This document shows, piece by piece, positions 1 to 6,503 of a stretch of DNA of 17,608 nucleotides. The DNA comes from DQTL01 sp964396505. GTDB taxonomy: Bacteria > Bacteroidota > Bacteroidia > Flavobacteriales > Flavobacteriaceae. Within the stretch, counting starts at the first letter, position 1. The number at the start of each line of letters is the position of its first letter. The position numbers and the translations under genes are program-made. A model generated the notes under the pieces. It searched no databases and was not told the DNA's origin. It worked only from the letters and a program-made list of their open reading frames with translations. The stretch covers positions 1-17,608 of the forward strand of contig CAYNFJ010000039.1 in NCBI GenBank assembly GCA_964396505.1, read 5' to 3'.

Positions 1-1
1 T

Positions 2-151
2 GAACAGGTAAAACTGCTGATTGATAAATTGGGCGCTAAGTCTATGGCAGATATGGGAAAAGTAATGGGTATAGCTACAAAAGAATTAGCCGGTAAAACA
101 GATGGCAAAACAATTTCAACTATTGTAAAACAATTGTTGATGAATCAATAA
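2..151 (+). CDS. GatB/YqeY domain protein, C-terminal fragment
   Basis: The reading frame enters at the left edge of the window, encodes 49 residues and ends in tandem TAA TAA stops. The segment, with motifs such as GKVMG and a final TIVKQLL, matches the C-terminal helical region of YqeY-like proteins, which resemble the tail domain of the GatB amidotransferase subunit and are thought to bind tRNA. The family is usually about 150 residues, so roughly two thirds lies outside the window. A tRNA gene starts 11 bases after the stop codon with no terminator between, so the two may share a transcript. The precise role of stand-alone YqeY proteins is not established. The family call rests on a short fragment. 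Confidence 0.8.
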   Translation, partial: EQVKLLIDKLGAKSMADMGKVMGIATKELAGKTDGKTISTIVKQLLMNQ

Positions 152-162
152 TAAATTTTTTA

Positions 163-236
163 GGCCGCGTAGTTCAACTGGATAGAATATCAGATTTCGG
201 CTCTGAGGGTTGAGGCTTCGAATCCTTCCGCGGTCA
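163..236 (+). tRNA. tRNA-Arg, anticodon TCG
   Basis: A full cloverleaf folds by eye. The acceptor stem is 163-169 with 229-235 (one G-T pair), the D stem 172-175 with 185-188, the anticodon stem 190-194 with 202-206, and the T stem 212-216 with 224-228. The anticodon loop is 195-201 with TCG at 197-199 followed by G37, which suits an arginine CGN reader. The T loop reads TTCGAAT. A15 and T48 can form the Levitt pair. CCA is not encoded; the discriminator is A236. One odd point: tRNA position 53 (base 216) is C opposite C61 (base 224), breaking the normally near-invariant G53-C61 pair that closes the T loop. Confidence 0.93.
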
Positions 237-241
237 CTTTT

Positions 242-278
242 ATGACAGAGCTATCAATTTTATTGGTAGCTTTGTCAT
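242..278 (+). terminator. Terminator hairpin after tRNA-Arg
   Basis: Arms 242-258 and 262-278 pair over 17 positions (including G-T pairs) around a three-base loop, five bases after the tRNA. It is followed by a short T/A-rich stretch rather than a long U tract. It would end the yqeY-tRNA transcript. Confidence 0.7.
267..274 (+). promoter_or_regulatory. Possible -7 box (TAGCTTTG) for the M90 peptidase gene
   Basis: TAGCTTTG fits the Bacteroidota -7 consensus TAnnTTTG and lies 11 bases before the start codon at 286. No TTG-type -33 box is seen at the usual distance, and the box lies inside the 3' arm of the preceding terminator. If used, the transcript would have a leader of only a few bases. 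Confidence 0.3.
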
Positions 279-285
279 TTATTAG

Positions 286-1005
286 ATGTATAAAAACACC
301 TTACCATTGAGATATCCTTTTTTTTATAAAAAATTAGCCGATTCCTATCGCCGTATTCTTTATGAGAATTTCAGATTCTATAATCATTTAAGTAATCGTG
401 GACGTAAACTTTTTGATCATAGAGTGGTGCAATTTATGCGACACCATGAATTTGTGGGTCATGAGGGTTTGGTGGTAACAGATAAGATGAAAATATTGAT
501 TTCAGGAACCGGTATTATGCTCAGTTTTGGGTTTAGTGAATATCTCTATGCCTTGTTCAAAACTATTATTATTTATCCCGAAAATTATTATTCCAATCAG
601 ACGCATACACAAAATAAAGGAGAAGCCAATCCTAAGTTTGGTGTTGTGGTGTTTTCTTGGGAAGATTTTAAAGCCGGATTGGCTATTGAAGATGATAACA
701 TACATTTGGGAATTCATGAATTTTGTCATGCTTTGCATTTCACTTTTAAATACAAACGATCTATAGAAGGGGAGGAATTTATTGAGAACTATCAGCATTT
801 GTTGACTTATCTGGAAGATAAATCTGTACAGCGAAAGATATTGGATTCCGGTTATATCAGAGATTATGCTTTTGAAAATCAATATGAATTTTTGGCAGTT
901 CTATTGGAACATCTATTTGAAACACCGGCAGACTTCCAAAAAACATTACCCATAATTTACCGATTGTTGCTCAAACTTATGAAATTAGAAAAAGCTGTAT
1001 TATAA
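286..1005 (+). CDS. Zinc-dependent peptidase, MtfA-like (M90 family)
   Basis: The 239-residue protein carries the zincin motif HEFCH at residues 144-148 and a downstream glutamate (E201, in NQYEFLAVLLEHLF) placed like the third zinc ligand of MtfA. The tail, with TPADF followed by LPIIYRLL, mirrors the end of Escherichia coli MtfA. No signal peptide is evident, so it is probably cytosolic. E. coli MtfA is an aminopeptidase-like enzyme that binds the glucose regulator Mlc; I see no Mlc partner here, so the substrate is open. ATG 286 is only seven bases after the terminator hairpin. The next in-frame ATG (residue 51) would cut into the conserved domain, so 286 is kept. Its last two codons share the palindrome TTATAA with the end of rpe. 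Confidence 0.82.
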   Translation: MYKNTLPLRYPFFYKKLADSYRRILYENFRFYNHLSNRGRKLFDHRVVQFMRHHEFVGHEGLVVTDKMKILISGTGIMLSFGFSEYLYALFKTIIIYPENYYSNQTHTQNKGEANPKFGVVVFSWEDFKAGLAIEDDNIHLGIHEFCHALHFTFKYKRSIEGEEFIENYQHLLTYLEDKSVQRKILDSGYIRDYAFENQYEFLAVLLEHLFETPADFQKTLPIIYRLLLKLMKLEKAVL

Positions 1006-1653
1006 TTTGCCTTTTAAATTGGCAATGGTTTTCACCGGATGCTCACTCTTGAAAATATAGCTTCCCGACACAAAAGCATCTACCCCTGCATCGTGTAATT
1101 CTTTTATATTCACATCACTTACACCGCCATCTACCTCAATAAGTGCTTGAGAATGGGTTTCTGCAATCAAGCTTTTGAGTTGTGTTACTTTTTTATAGGT
1201 GTTTTCAATAAAACGCTGCCCACCAAATCCCGGATTCACACTCATTATCAATACCAAATCCAAATCATTGATGCTATCTTCTAGTACAGCAACAGGTGTA
1301 TGAGGGTTGAGAGCTACACCGGCTTTCATTCCATTGGTTTTTATTTCCTGAATGGTTCTGTGTAGATGTGTGCAAGCCTCATAATGTACCGTTAAAATAT
1401 CGGCGCCGGCTTTTTTAAAATCGGCGATGTAACGTTCCGGTTGGACAATCATCAGATGTACATCCAGAGGTTTTTTACTATATTTTTTAATAAACCGGAT
1501 AATGGGCATCCCAAACGTAATGTTGGGGACAAACAGTCCGTCCATAATATCCAGATGCAACCAGTCTGCTTCACTGGAATTGAGCATTTCTATCTCACTT
1601 TGCAGATTTGCAAAATCACAGGAGAGCAATGAAGGAGCGATAATATTGTTCAT
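1000..1653 (-). CDS. rpe: Ribulose-phosphate 3-epimerase
   Basis: This 217-residue TIM-barrel enzyme interconverts ribulose 5-phosphate and xylulose 5-phosphate in the pentose phosphate pathway, in the cytosol. Visible signatures are PSLLSCDF (residues 7-14), HLDIMDG (33-39) with metal ligands H33 and catalytic D35, DVHLMI (64-69) with H66, SVNPGFGGQ (138-146), and VDGGV (174-178) with catalytic D175, followed by the phosphate-binding SGSYIF. The length is normal for the family. It starts with ATG downstream of a -7 box at 1674-1681 and ends convergently with the M90 peptidase gene, overlapping it by six bases. It is separated from the upstream rpoD by a strong terminator, so it probably has its own transcript. 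No terminator is visible after its stop. Confidence 0.96.
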   Translation of the reverse strand: MNNIIAPSLLSCDFANLQSEIEMLNSSEADWLHLDIMDGLFVPNITFGMPIIRFIKKYSKKPLDVHLMIVQPERYIADFKKAGADILTVHYEACTHLHRTIQEIKTNGMKAGVALNPHTPVAVLEDSINDLDLVLIMSVNPGFGGQRFIENTYKKVTQLKSLIAETHSQALIEVDGGVSDVNIKELHDAGVDAFVSGSYIFKSEHPVKTIANLKGKL

Positions 1654-1673
1654 AGAAATGATGTATTAAAACA

Positions 1674-1681
1674 CAAAAATA
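1674..1681 (-). promoter_or_regulatory. Predicted -7 box of the rpe promoter (TATTTTTG)
   Basis: On the minus strand TATTTTTG matches TAnnTTTG, 20 bases before the rpe ATG. A TTG at 1698-1700, 16 bases upstream, could be the -33 element; it sits in the loop edge of the rpoD terminator, so promoter and terminator are interleaved. Confidence 0.5.
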
Positions 1682-1685
1682 CAAT

Positions 1686-1720
1686 AAAAAAAACTCTCAA
1701 GAATATGGAGAGTTTTTTTA
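1686..1720 (-). terminator. Terminator of rpoD
   Basis: ACTCTC and GAGAGT (1693-1698, 1708-1713) pair around a nine-base loop, extended by A-run/T-run pairing. On the minus strand the stem is followed by eight T, a classic intrinsic terminator located 28 bases after the rpoD stop. The T run on the other side means it may also work on the plus strand. Confidence 0.85.
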
Positions 1721-1747
1721 TCGTATTTTTTTAGACTTTGAGATGTA

Positions 1748-2611
1748 TTATCCCAAATAAGTCATTAAAATTTTGCTACGGGAAGTATGTTTTAATCTCC
1801 GGATTGCTTTTTCTTTAATTTGTCTTACCCTTTCACGAGTCAGATCAAAAGTTTCTCCTATTTCTTCCAGTGTCATGGGTTGATGATCACCTAAGCCAAA
1901 ATAGAGTTTTACCACATCGGCTTCACGAGGCGTGAGGGTTTCCAAGGCGCGTTCTATTTCAATACGCAAGGATTCATGAACCAGACTTTTATCGGGATTT
2001 GGTGATTCTCCGGAGCGTAGTACATCGTATAAATTGGAGTCTTCTCCTTCAATTAAAGGGGCATCCATAGAAACGTGTCTGCCCGAATTTTTCATAGATT
2101 CTTTTACCTCATTGATAGTCATATCCAATTTAGCGGCAATCTCTTCGGCTGAAGGTTCCCGTTCGTTTTCTTGTTCTAAGAAAGCGTACATTTTGTTAAT
2201 CTTATTGATAGATCCAATTTTATTCAAAGGTAATCTTACAATACGAGACTGTTCTGCCAGTGCTTGTAAGATAGATTGTCGTATCCACCAAACGGCATAG
2301 GAAATAAATTTAAATCCACGTGTTTCATCAAATCTTTTGGCGGCTTTGATCAAGCCTAAGTTTCCTTCATTAATAAGGTCGGGAAGGGTCAATCCTTGGT
2401 TTTGGTATTGTTTCGCAACAGATACTACAAATCGTAAATTGGCTTTGGTTAATTTTTCCAAGGCAATTTGGTCTCCGGCTTTAATACGTTGTGCCAACTC
2501 TACCTCTTCGTCGGCGGTAATAAGTTCTACTTTTCCAATTTCTTGAAGATACTTATCCAATGAAGCAGTTTCTCTATTGGTAACCTGCTTTGTAATTTTT
2601 AGTTGTCTCAT
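1748..2611 (-). CDS. rpoD: Primary RNA polymerase sigma factor (RpoD/SigA), short Bacteroidota form
   Basis: This 287-residue sigma-70 protein directs RNA polymerase to housekeeping promoters. Region 1.2 lies at about residues 15-45. Region 2 is about 54-125, with the core-binding and -10 melting segment around LPDLINEGNLGL and FISYAVWWIRQ. Region 3 is about 130-205, and region 4 about 215-280, with the helix-turn-helix ending in LTRERVRQIKEKA. The large region 1.1 found in proteobacterial RpoD is absent, which is normal for the primary sigma factor of Bacteroidota, whose promoters carry TTG near -33 and TAnnTTTG at -7. Several such boxes occur in this window. The gene has its own terminator downstream, and the HTH gene upstream ends in another terminator, so it is probably monocistronic. 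I do not see a convincing promoter in the 85 bases before it. Confidence 0.95.
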   Translation of the reverse strand: MRQLKITKQVTNRETASLDKYLQEIGKVELITADEEVELAQRIKAGDQIALEKLTKANLRFVVSVAKQYQNQGLTLPDLINEGNLGLIKAAKRFDETRGFKFISYAVWWIRQSILQALAEQSRIVRLPLNKIGSINKINKMYAFLEQENEREPSAEEIAAKLDMTINEVKESMKNSGRHVSMDAPLIEGEDSNLYDVLRSGESPNPDKSLVHESLRIEIERALETLTPREADVVKLYFGLGDHQPMTLEEIGETFDLTRERVRQIKEKAIRRLKHTSRSKILMTYLG

Positions 2612-2689
2612 TAAATTATGTGTAGTTTAAATGATAAATATGTCCTGTGCTTATATATACGTGTATTTTACCAAAAGGTTACAAAAAAT

Positions 2690-2709
2690 CCTATTTTTAT
2701 AAAAATAGG
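2690..2709 (-). terminator. Loopless palindromic terminator overlapping the HTH gene stop
   Basis: A perfect 20-bp palindrome made of CCTATTTTTA and its complement is followed on the minus strand by A and six T. The last codons and the TAA stop (2697-2699) of the regulator gene lie inside it. The hairpin would form with a small central loop. Confidence 0.65.
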
Positions 2710-3695
2710 GGTTTATTTTCTTCATTATCTATCACTTTTAGTACTTGCTTTATCTTCTCATATTTACGATTAAAGAAGCGGAAACGCTCTTTGGTGCTGG
2801 TGTTTGTAATGCAGGTAGCATGTTGCATTTGTTCGTATATATAGGCTTCCTGCGCTTTACTCGCTTTTTGGTTATTGATTATAAAAAAGCGTAAAAGTGC
2901 ATACGGGTAAGCAAATTGTAAGGAGTCTTTTAGTTTGATAATCATACTATTATTCATCATGATTAATTCATTGGAGTAAAGTTGGAATTGACGTATTGTC
3001 TTTTTTTGTTTTTGTGAGATACCTTCTTCTAAACTTTTAATTTCTTTCGTTAAGGCATCACAAACAAGCTTTGCTTCTGCTTGTGTAATTTGCCGCATTT
3101 TATAAATATACAAAAGTTGTTGAAGCACGTTATTCAACGATCCAAAACTCCATACTTCGGTTATGTTGATCTGATTGTAACTGTGATATACCTTTTGAGC
3201 TGCTAGAATAAGTGATTTGGAAACTTCAAAATCTCTAAAACTAATTTTGTGTCCTTTGATAGGCGGTATATTTAAAATATTTGCCCAAAGAAACATTTTA
3301 AAACGAATTAATAAGGGATTGTTGAAAAAATAAAACATGGGTAATTCACGGGCGCCAAAAAGGAGGGAAGCTTCAGGGTTGTCAATCAAAGGGGAGAGTT
3401 CTGCATAGAGTTTTGAAAAATAGGTAGCAAAATCATCTATACTACCGATGGGTTTGGATTCTCTAATAAGGTATGCATGAGGTTCATTAACTTCAAATAA
3501 GGTATTTAAAGAAATATCATATTTTTTAGAAAGTACCACGGCTTCATTCAACTGAAAATTTACTTTTCCACTCAATCTTCTGTATGCTGCGTCATAACTA
3601 ATCCCCAGTGTTGAAGCGATTTCTTCGGTTACAGAAATGGAATTAGGGATTTTTTCTTTAATAATTTGGATAAAATAAGCGTCGTAATTTTTCAT
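2697..3695 (-). CDS. HTH transcriptional regulator, Bacteroidota-specific type, function unknown
   Basis: The 332-residue protein begins with an XRE-like helix-turn-helix at about residues 18-60: an EEIASTLGIS helix, then YDAAYRRLSG as the likely recognition helix, then LNEAVVLSKKYDISL. The remaining 270 residues are predicted to be mostly helical, with no recognised ligand domain and no membrane segment. This two-part architecture is common among flavobacterial regulators of unknown target. It stands alone, its stop codon is buried in a terminator, and the A/T-rich region before its start is full of inverted repeats that could be its own operator. A DNA-binding role is well supported; the regulon is unknown. 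Confidence 0.75.
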   Translation of the reverse strand: MKNYDAYFIQIIKEKIPNSISVTEEIASTLGISYDAAYRRLSGKVNFQLNEAVVLSKKYDISLNTLFEVNEPHAYLIRESKPIGSIDDFATYFSKLYAELSPLIDNPEASLLFGARELPMFYFFNNPLLIRFKMFLWANILNIPPIKGHKISFRDFEVSKSLILAAQKVYHSYNQINITEVWSFGSLNNVLQQLLYIYKMRQITQAEAKLVCDALTKEIKSLEEGISQKQKKTIRQFQLYSNELIMMNNSMIIKLKDSLQFAYPYALLRFFIINNQKASKAQEAYIYEQMQHATCITNTSTKERFRFFNRKYEKIKQVLKVIDNEENKPLFL

Positions 3696-3728
3696 AGATA
3701 AAATTTATGAAAAGTAAAGATATTCTTT

Positions 3729-3777
3729 TTTGTGAATATTGCATAATATTTTATAATTATTTTGTAATTATCACAAA
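3729..3777. promoter_or_regulatory. Nested inverted repeats, possible operator between HTH gene and candidate sRNA
   Basis: TTTGTGA (3729-3735) and TCACAAA (3771-3777) are exact inverted repeats with centres 42 bases apart, about four helical turns. Inside them are AATATT pairs (3735-3740, 3745-3750) and ATAATTA/TAATTAT (3753-3759, 3765-3771). The position, 34-82 bases upstream of the HTH regulator start, suits an operator. The stretch is extremely A/T-rich, so chance symmetry is possible. Confidence 0.3.
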
Positions 3778-3797
3778 CTCTCCGGTGTTATTTTTTA

Positions 3798-3805
3798 TAG
3801 ATTTG
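3798..3805 (+). promoter_or_regulatory. Predicted -7 box (TAGATTTG) of the candidate small RNA
   Basis: TAGATTTG is an exact match to TAnnTTTG on the plus strand, about 60 bases before an intrinsic terminator. No TTG is present at the expected -33 distance, so activity may be weak or activator-dependent; the inverted repeats at 3729-3777 lie just upstream. Confidence 0.45.
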
Positions 3806-3809
3806 TCCC

Positions 3810-3896
3810 ATAAAATTATGAAAAAGGATAAGTATCTTGCTTATCCCAAGGGGGTAAATAAAGAAGGCACTTGCAGTTTTGCAAGTGCTTTTTTTT
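3810..3896 (+). ncRNA. Candidate small RNA, about 85-90 nt
   Basis: Downstream of the TAGATTTG box the plus strand has a first hairpin with arms GGATAAG (3826-3832) and CTTATCC (3840-3846), a G-rich linker (GGGGG at 3850-3854), and a perfect terminator hairpin at 3867-3888 with eight T. This promoter / structure / terminator layout on the strand opposite to both neighbours, with no convincing protein, is typical of a small RNA gene. An ATG at 3818 opens a frame, but it reads straight through both terminators without codon-like features. It matches no known RNA family that I can recognise. The start near 3810 is inferred from the -7 box. Confidence 0.45.
3867..3896 (+). terminator. Intrinsic terminator of the candidate small RNA
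   Basis: GCACTTGC (3867-3874) and GCAAGTGC (3881-3888) pair perfectly around a six-base loop and are followed by eight T. The T tract is only on the plus strand, so it ends a plus-strand transcript, although no plus-strand protein gene precedes it. Confidence 0.85.
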
Positions 3897-3901
3897 ATAG
3901 A

Positions 3902-3937
3902 AAAAGCGGCCGTCATATTTATATGACAGCCGCTTTT
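3902..3937 (-). terminator. Terminator of the rpsO-pnp unit
   Basis: AAAAGCGGC and GCCGCTTTT enclose GTCATAT/ATATGAC with one C-A mismatch and a two-base loop, 30 bases after the pnp stop. On the minus strand the stem ends in a T run. It lies back to back with the plus-strand terminator. Confidence 0.8.
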
Positions 3938-3966
3938 AGTTTAAGTTAAAATAATTTTGAAAAGAT

Positions 3967-6332
3967 TTAATCTCTTTTGTTATCGCGGTGATGGTTATGA
4001 GATTTATGACCTCTGTTTCCTCCTCTGTTTCCTCTATCTTCTCTGTCTCCTTCTTTTCTGGGAGGTCTGGGTAGGAGTGCTTTTCTAGAAACTTTTTGTT
4101 TTCGAGTTCTAGGATCAATACCGAAATACTTAACCTCAATGAGGTCTCCCACTTTTACAATATCACTGACATTCTCGGTACGTTCCCAAGCAAGTTCAGA
4201 AATGTGTAATAAAACCTCTTTGCCGGGTCTGAATTCAACTACTGCTCCAAAGTCCAATAGTTTCACGACCTTAACGGTATAGGTTTCTCCTACTGTTGGA
4301 GAAAAAGTGATATCATCAATTTTTTGAATCACTTCGTCAATTTTTTCTTGATTGGTACCAAGAATTTCAACAATACCCATTTCATNNNNNNNNNNNNNNN
4401 NNNNNNNNNNNNNNNNNNNNNNNNNNNNNNNNNNNNNNNNNNNNNNNNNNNNNNNNNNNNNNNNNNNNNNNNNNNNNNNNNNNNNACTTCGTCAATTTTT
4501 TCTTGATTGGTACCAAGAATTTCAACAATACCCATTTCATCTTCTTCATCTATTACGATGGTACAGCCGGTTTCTTTTTGCATTTCTTGAATTACTTTAC
4601 CTCCGGGACCTATCACGGCACCAATAAATTTACCGGGAATGGTAATTTTAACCATCTTAGGCGCATAGGGTTTCACTGTTGGATTAGGAGCTGCAATGGC
4701 TTCTGTAATTTTTCCTAAAATATGTAAACGACCTTCTTTGGCTTGTGATAAAGCTTTTTCCATAATATCATAGGACAATCCTTTTACTTTGATGTCCATT
4801 TGGCAAGCCGTAATACCATCGGCAGTACCGGTCACCTTAAAATCCATATCTCCCAGGTGATCTTCATCTCCTAATATATCAGATAACACAGCAAATTTTC
4901 CGGTTTCTTCATCGGTAATCAATCCCATAGCTATTCCTGAAACCGGTTTTTTCATTTGTACACCGGCATCCATCAATGCCATAGTTCCGGCACAGACCGT
5001 TGCCATAGAAGAGGATCCATTGGATTCTAAAACTTCAGAGACTACTCTAATTGTGTATGGAGAATCATCAGGAACCATCACTTCCAATGCCCTTTGAGCC
5101 AAATTACCATGACCTACTTCCCGTCTGGAAGTTCCTCGTAAAGGACGTGCTTCACCGGTACAGAAAGGAGGGAAGTTATAATGTAAATAGAAACGTTCTT
5201 CGCCTTCAAAAGTCGGTAAGTCAATGATGTTGACATCTCTGGAAGTTCCCAACGTTACCGTAGCCAAGGCTTGTGTTTCTCCTCTTGTAAAAATAGCAGA
5301 ACCATGTGCAGAGGGTAGCGGAGCTACTTCACACCAGATAGGTCTAATTTCAGTTGTTTTTCTACCATCTAGTCGAATTCCTTCGTCCAAAATCAAATTA
5401 CGAATGGCTTTTTTCTGGGATTTGTGGTAATAATAGTTGATTAAATCACCATATCCCTCTCTTTCTTCTTCTGAAAAAGAGGCCAATAAATCTTCTTTAA
5501 TTTCAGAAAATTTCTCGGTTCGTTCCTGCTTAGAACTACCTGCTTTGGCAATTTCATAAACCTTTTGGTAGGTAAAATCATTGACGCGTACTTCCAATTT
5601 TTCATCAGTAGCCGCTTTATTATAATCACGGGTTTCTAATACCCGACCTGCTTTTTTGGCTAAGTTTATTTGGGCTATACATTGTTTTTTAATAGCATCG
5701 TGAGCAAATTTAATGGCTTCGGTCATCTCGGCTTCAGAGACTTCATTCATTTCCCCTTCTACCATCATAACCGATTCTTCTGAGGCACCGACCATTAAAT
5801 CAATATCGGCATCATTAAGCTGGGTGCGGGTAGGGTTAATCACTAATTGACCATTTACACGGGCTACACGTACTTCGGATATAGGATATTCAAATGGAAT
5901 ATCTGTAAGTGCAATGGCGGCAGAAGCTCCCAGACCGGCTAAGGCATCGGGCATTACATCTTCGTCGTGTGACATCAATTGCATCATAACTTGTGTTTCG
6001 GCGTGATAATCCTTTGGAAATAAAGGACGTAATACACGATCTACAAGACGCATCGTTAAGATCTCTTCATTGCTGGGTCTGGCTTCTCTCTTAAAGAAAC
6101 CTCCGGGAAAACGTCCCGCAGCGGCAAACTTTTCGCGATAATCTACCGTTAAAGGTAGAAAATCAATATCATCTTTGGCTGTTTTAGATGATACCACAGT
6201 GGCTAGCATTACGGCATTGCCCATTCTAATTACTACGGAGCCATCAGCCTGTTTGGCTAATCGTCCTGTTTCGATAGAAATTGTTCTACCGTCTTCCAAC
6301 TCAATAACTTCTTTAAATAGTTCTGGAATCAT
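3967..6332 (-). CDS. pnp: Polyribonucleotide nucleotidyltransferase (PNPase), interrupted by an assembly gap
   Basis: PNPase degrades RNA 3' to 5' by phosphorolysis and takes part in mRNA turnover. The two parts join to 736 residues when the duplicated 55 bases and the 100 N are collapsed, a normal length. The first RNase PH domain is at about 1-150, a helical linker follows to about 315, and the second RNase PH domain spans about 316-545. It has GDEDHLGDMDFK at 488-499 with the catalytic acidic D491 and D497 and K499. The KH domain has GPGG at 575-578, and the S1 domain is about 630-702. The tail (703-736) is rich in Arg, Gly, His and Asp, as in an RNA-binding extension. The start is ATG 6332 after an A-rich leader. 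The gene follows rpsO in the conserved rpsO-pnp order, with two hairpins between. Confidence 0.96.
4331..4540. other. Scaffold gap of 100 N (4386-4485) with identical 55-bp flanks
   Basis: Bases 4331-4385 and 4486-4540 are identical over 55 positions on either side of exactly 100 N. Removing one copy plus the N run (155 bases) restores an uninterrupted PNPase frame through the KH domain. The repeat is therefore the shared end of two contigs, and the gap has no real content. Confidence 0.93.
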
Positions 6333-6440
6333 GTTTTTTAATTTTTTTTTAAACTTGACAATAGCAAGTTATATTAAACAATTGGTTACTGTAATTGTGT
6401 CGAAAAAGTTTCCAATGAAAAGTTTAATAACGCTTTATTT

Positions 6441-6459
6441 ACTGACATTCAGTGCCAGT
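6441..6459 (-). promoter_or_regulatory. Hairpin in the pnp leader
   Basis: ACTGACA and TGCCAGT pair over seven positions around a five-base loop. One position is A-C on the plus strand but G-U in minus-strand RNA, so the structure is sound only in the pnp-direction transcript. It lies just downstream of the larger 6466-6495 hairpin and about 110 bases before the pnp start. Confidence 0.4.
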
Positions 6460-6465
6460 GAAAAC

Positions 6466-6495
6466 AATAAAGAGACGTAAACACGTCTCTTTATT
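6466..6495 (-). terminator. 13-bp hairpin directly after rpsO (terminator or processing site)
   Basis: AATAAAGAGACGT (6466-6478) and its exact complement (6483-6495) flank the tetraloop AAAC, eight bases after the rpsO stop. On the minus strand it runs into TTATTGTTTTC, a poor but usable U tract. It could end rpsO transcripts partially, or be the counterpart of the RNase III-cut hairpin between rpsO and pnp in Escherichia coli. Confidence 0.65.
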
Positions 6496-6503
6496 TGGGA
6501 TTA

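Noticed and set aside
502..882. A 126-codon minus-strand frame inside the M90 peptidase gene
   Set aside because: It is antisense to a gene with an HEFCH active site, and its Ile/Phe/Ser-rich product has no recognisable domain.
3707..3949. An 80-codon plus-strand reading frame over the regulator-pnp intergenic region
   Set aside because: It reads through both terminator hairpins and the -7 box, and its residues look like translated hairpins. The small RNA explanation fits better.
4331..4540. A genuine 55-bp tandem duplication in pnp
   Set aside because: The copies abut exactly 100 N and end at the gap edges, and only their collapse gives an intact KH domain, so it is a contig-end artefact.
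6175..6480. A 101-codon plus-strand frame across the pnp start and leader
   Set aside because: It is antisense to the conserved PNPase N-terminus and runs through the intergenic hairpins.
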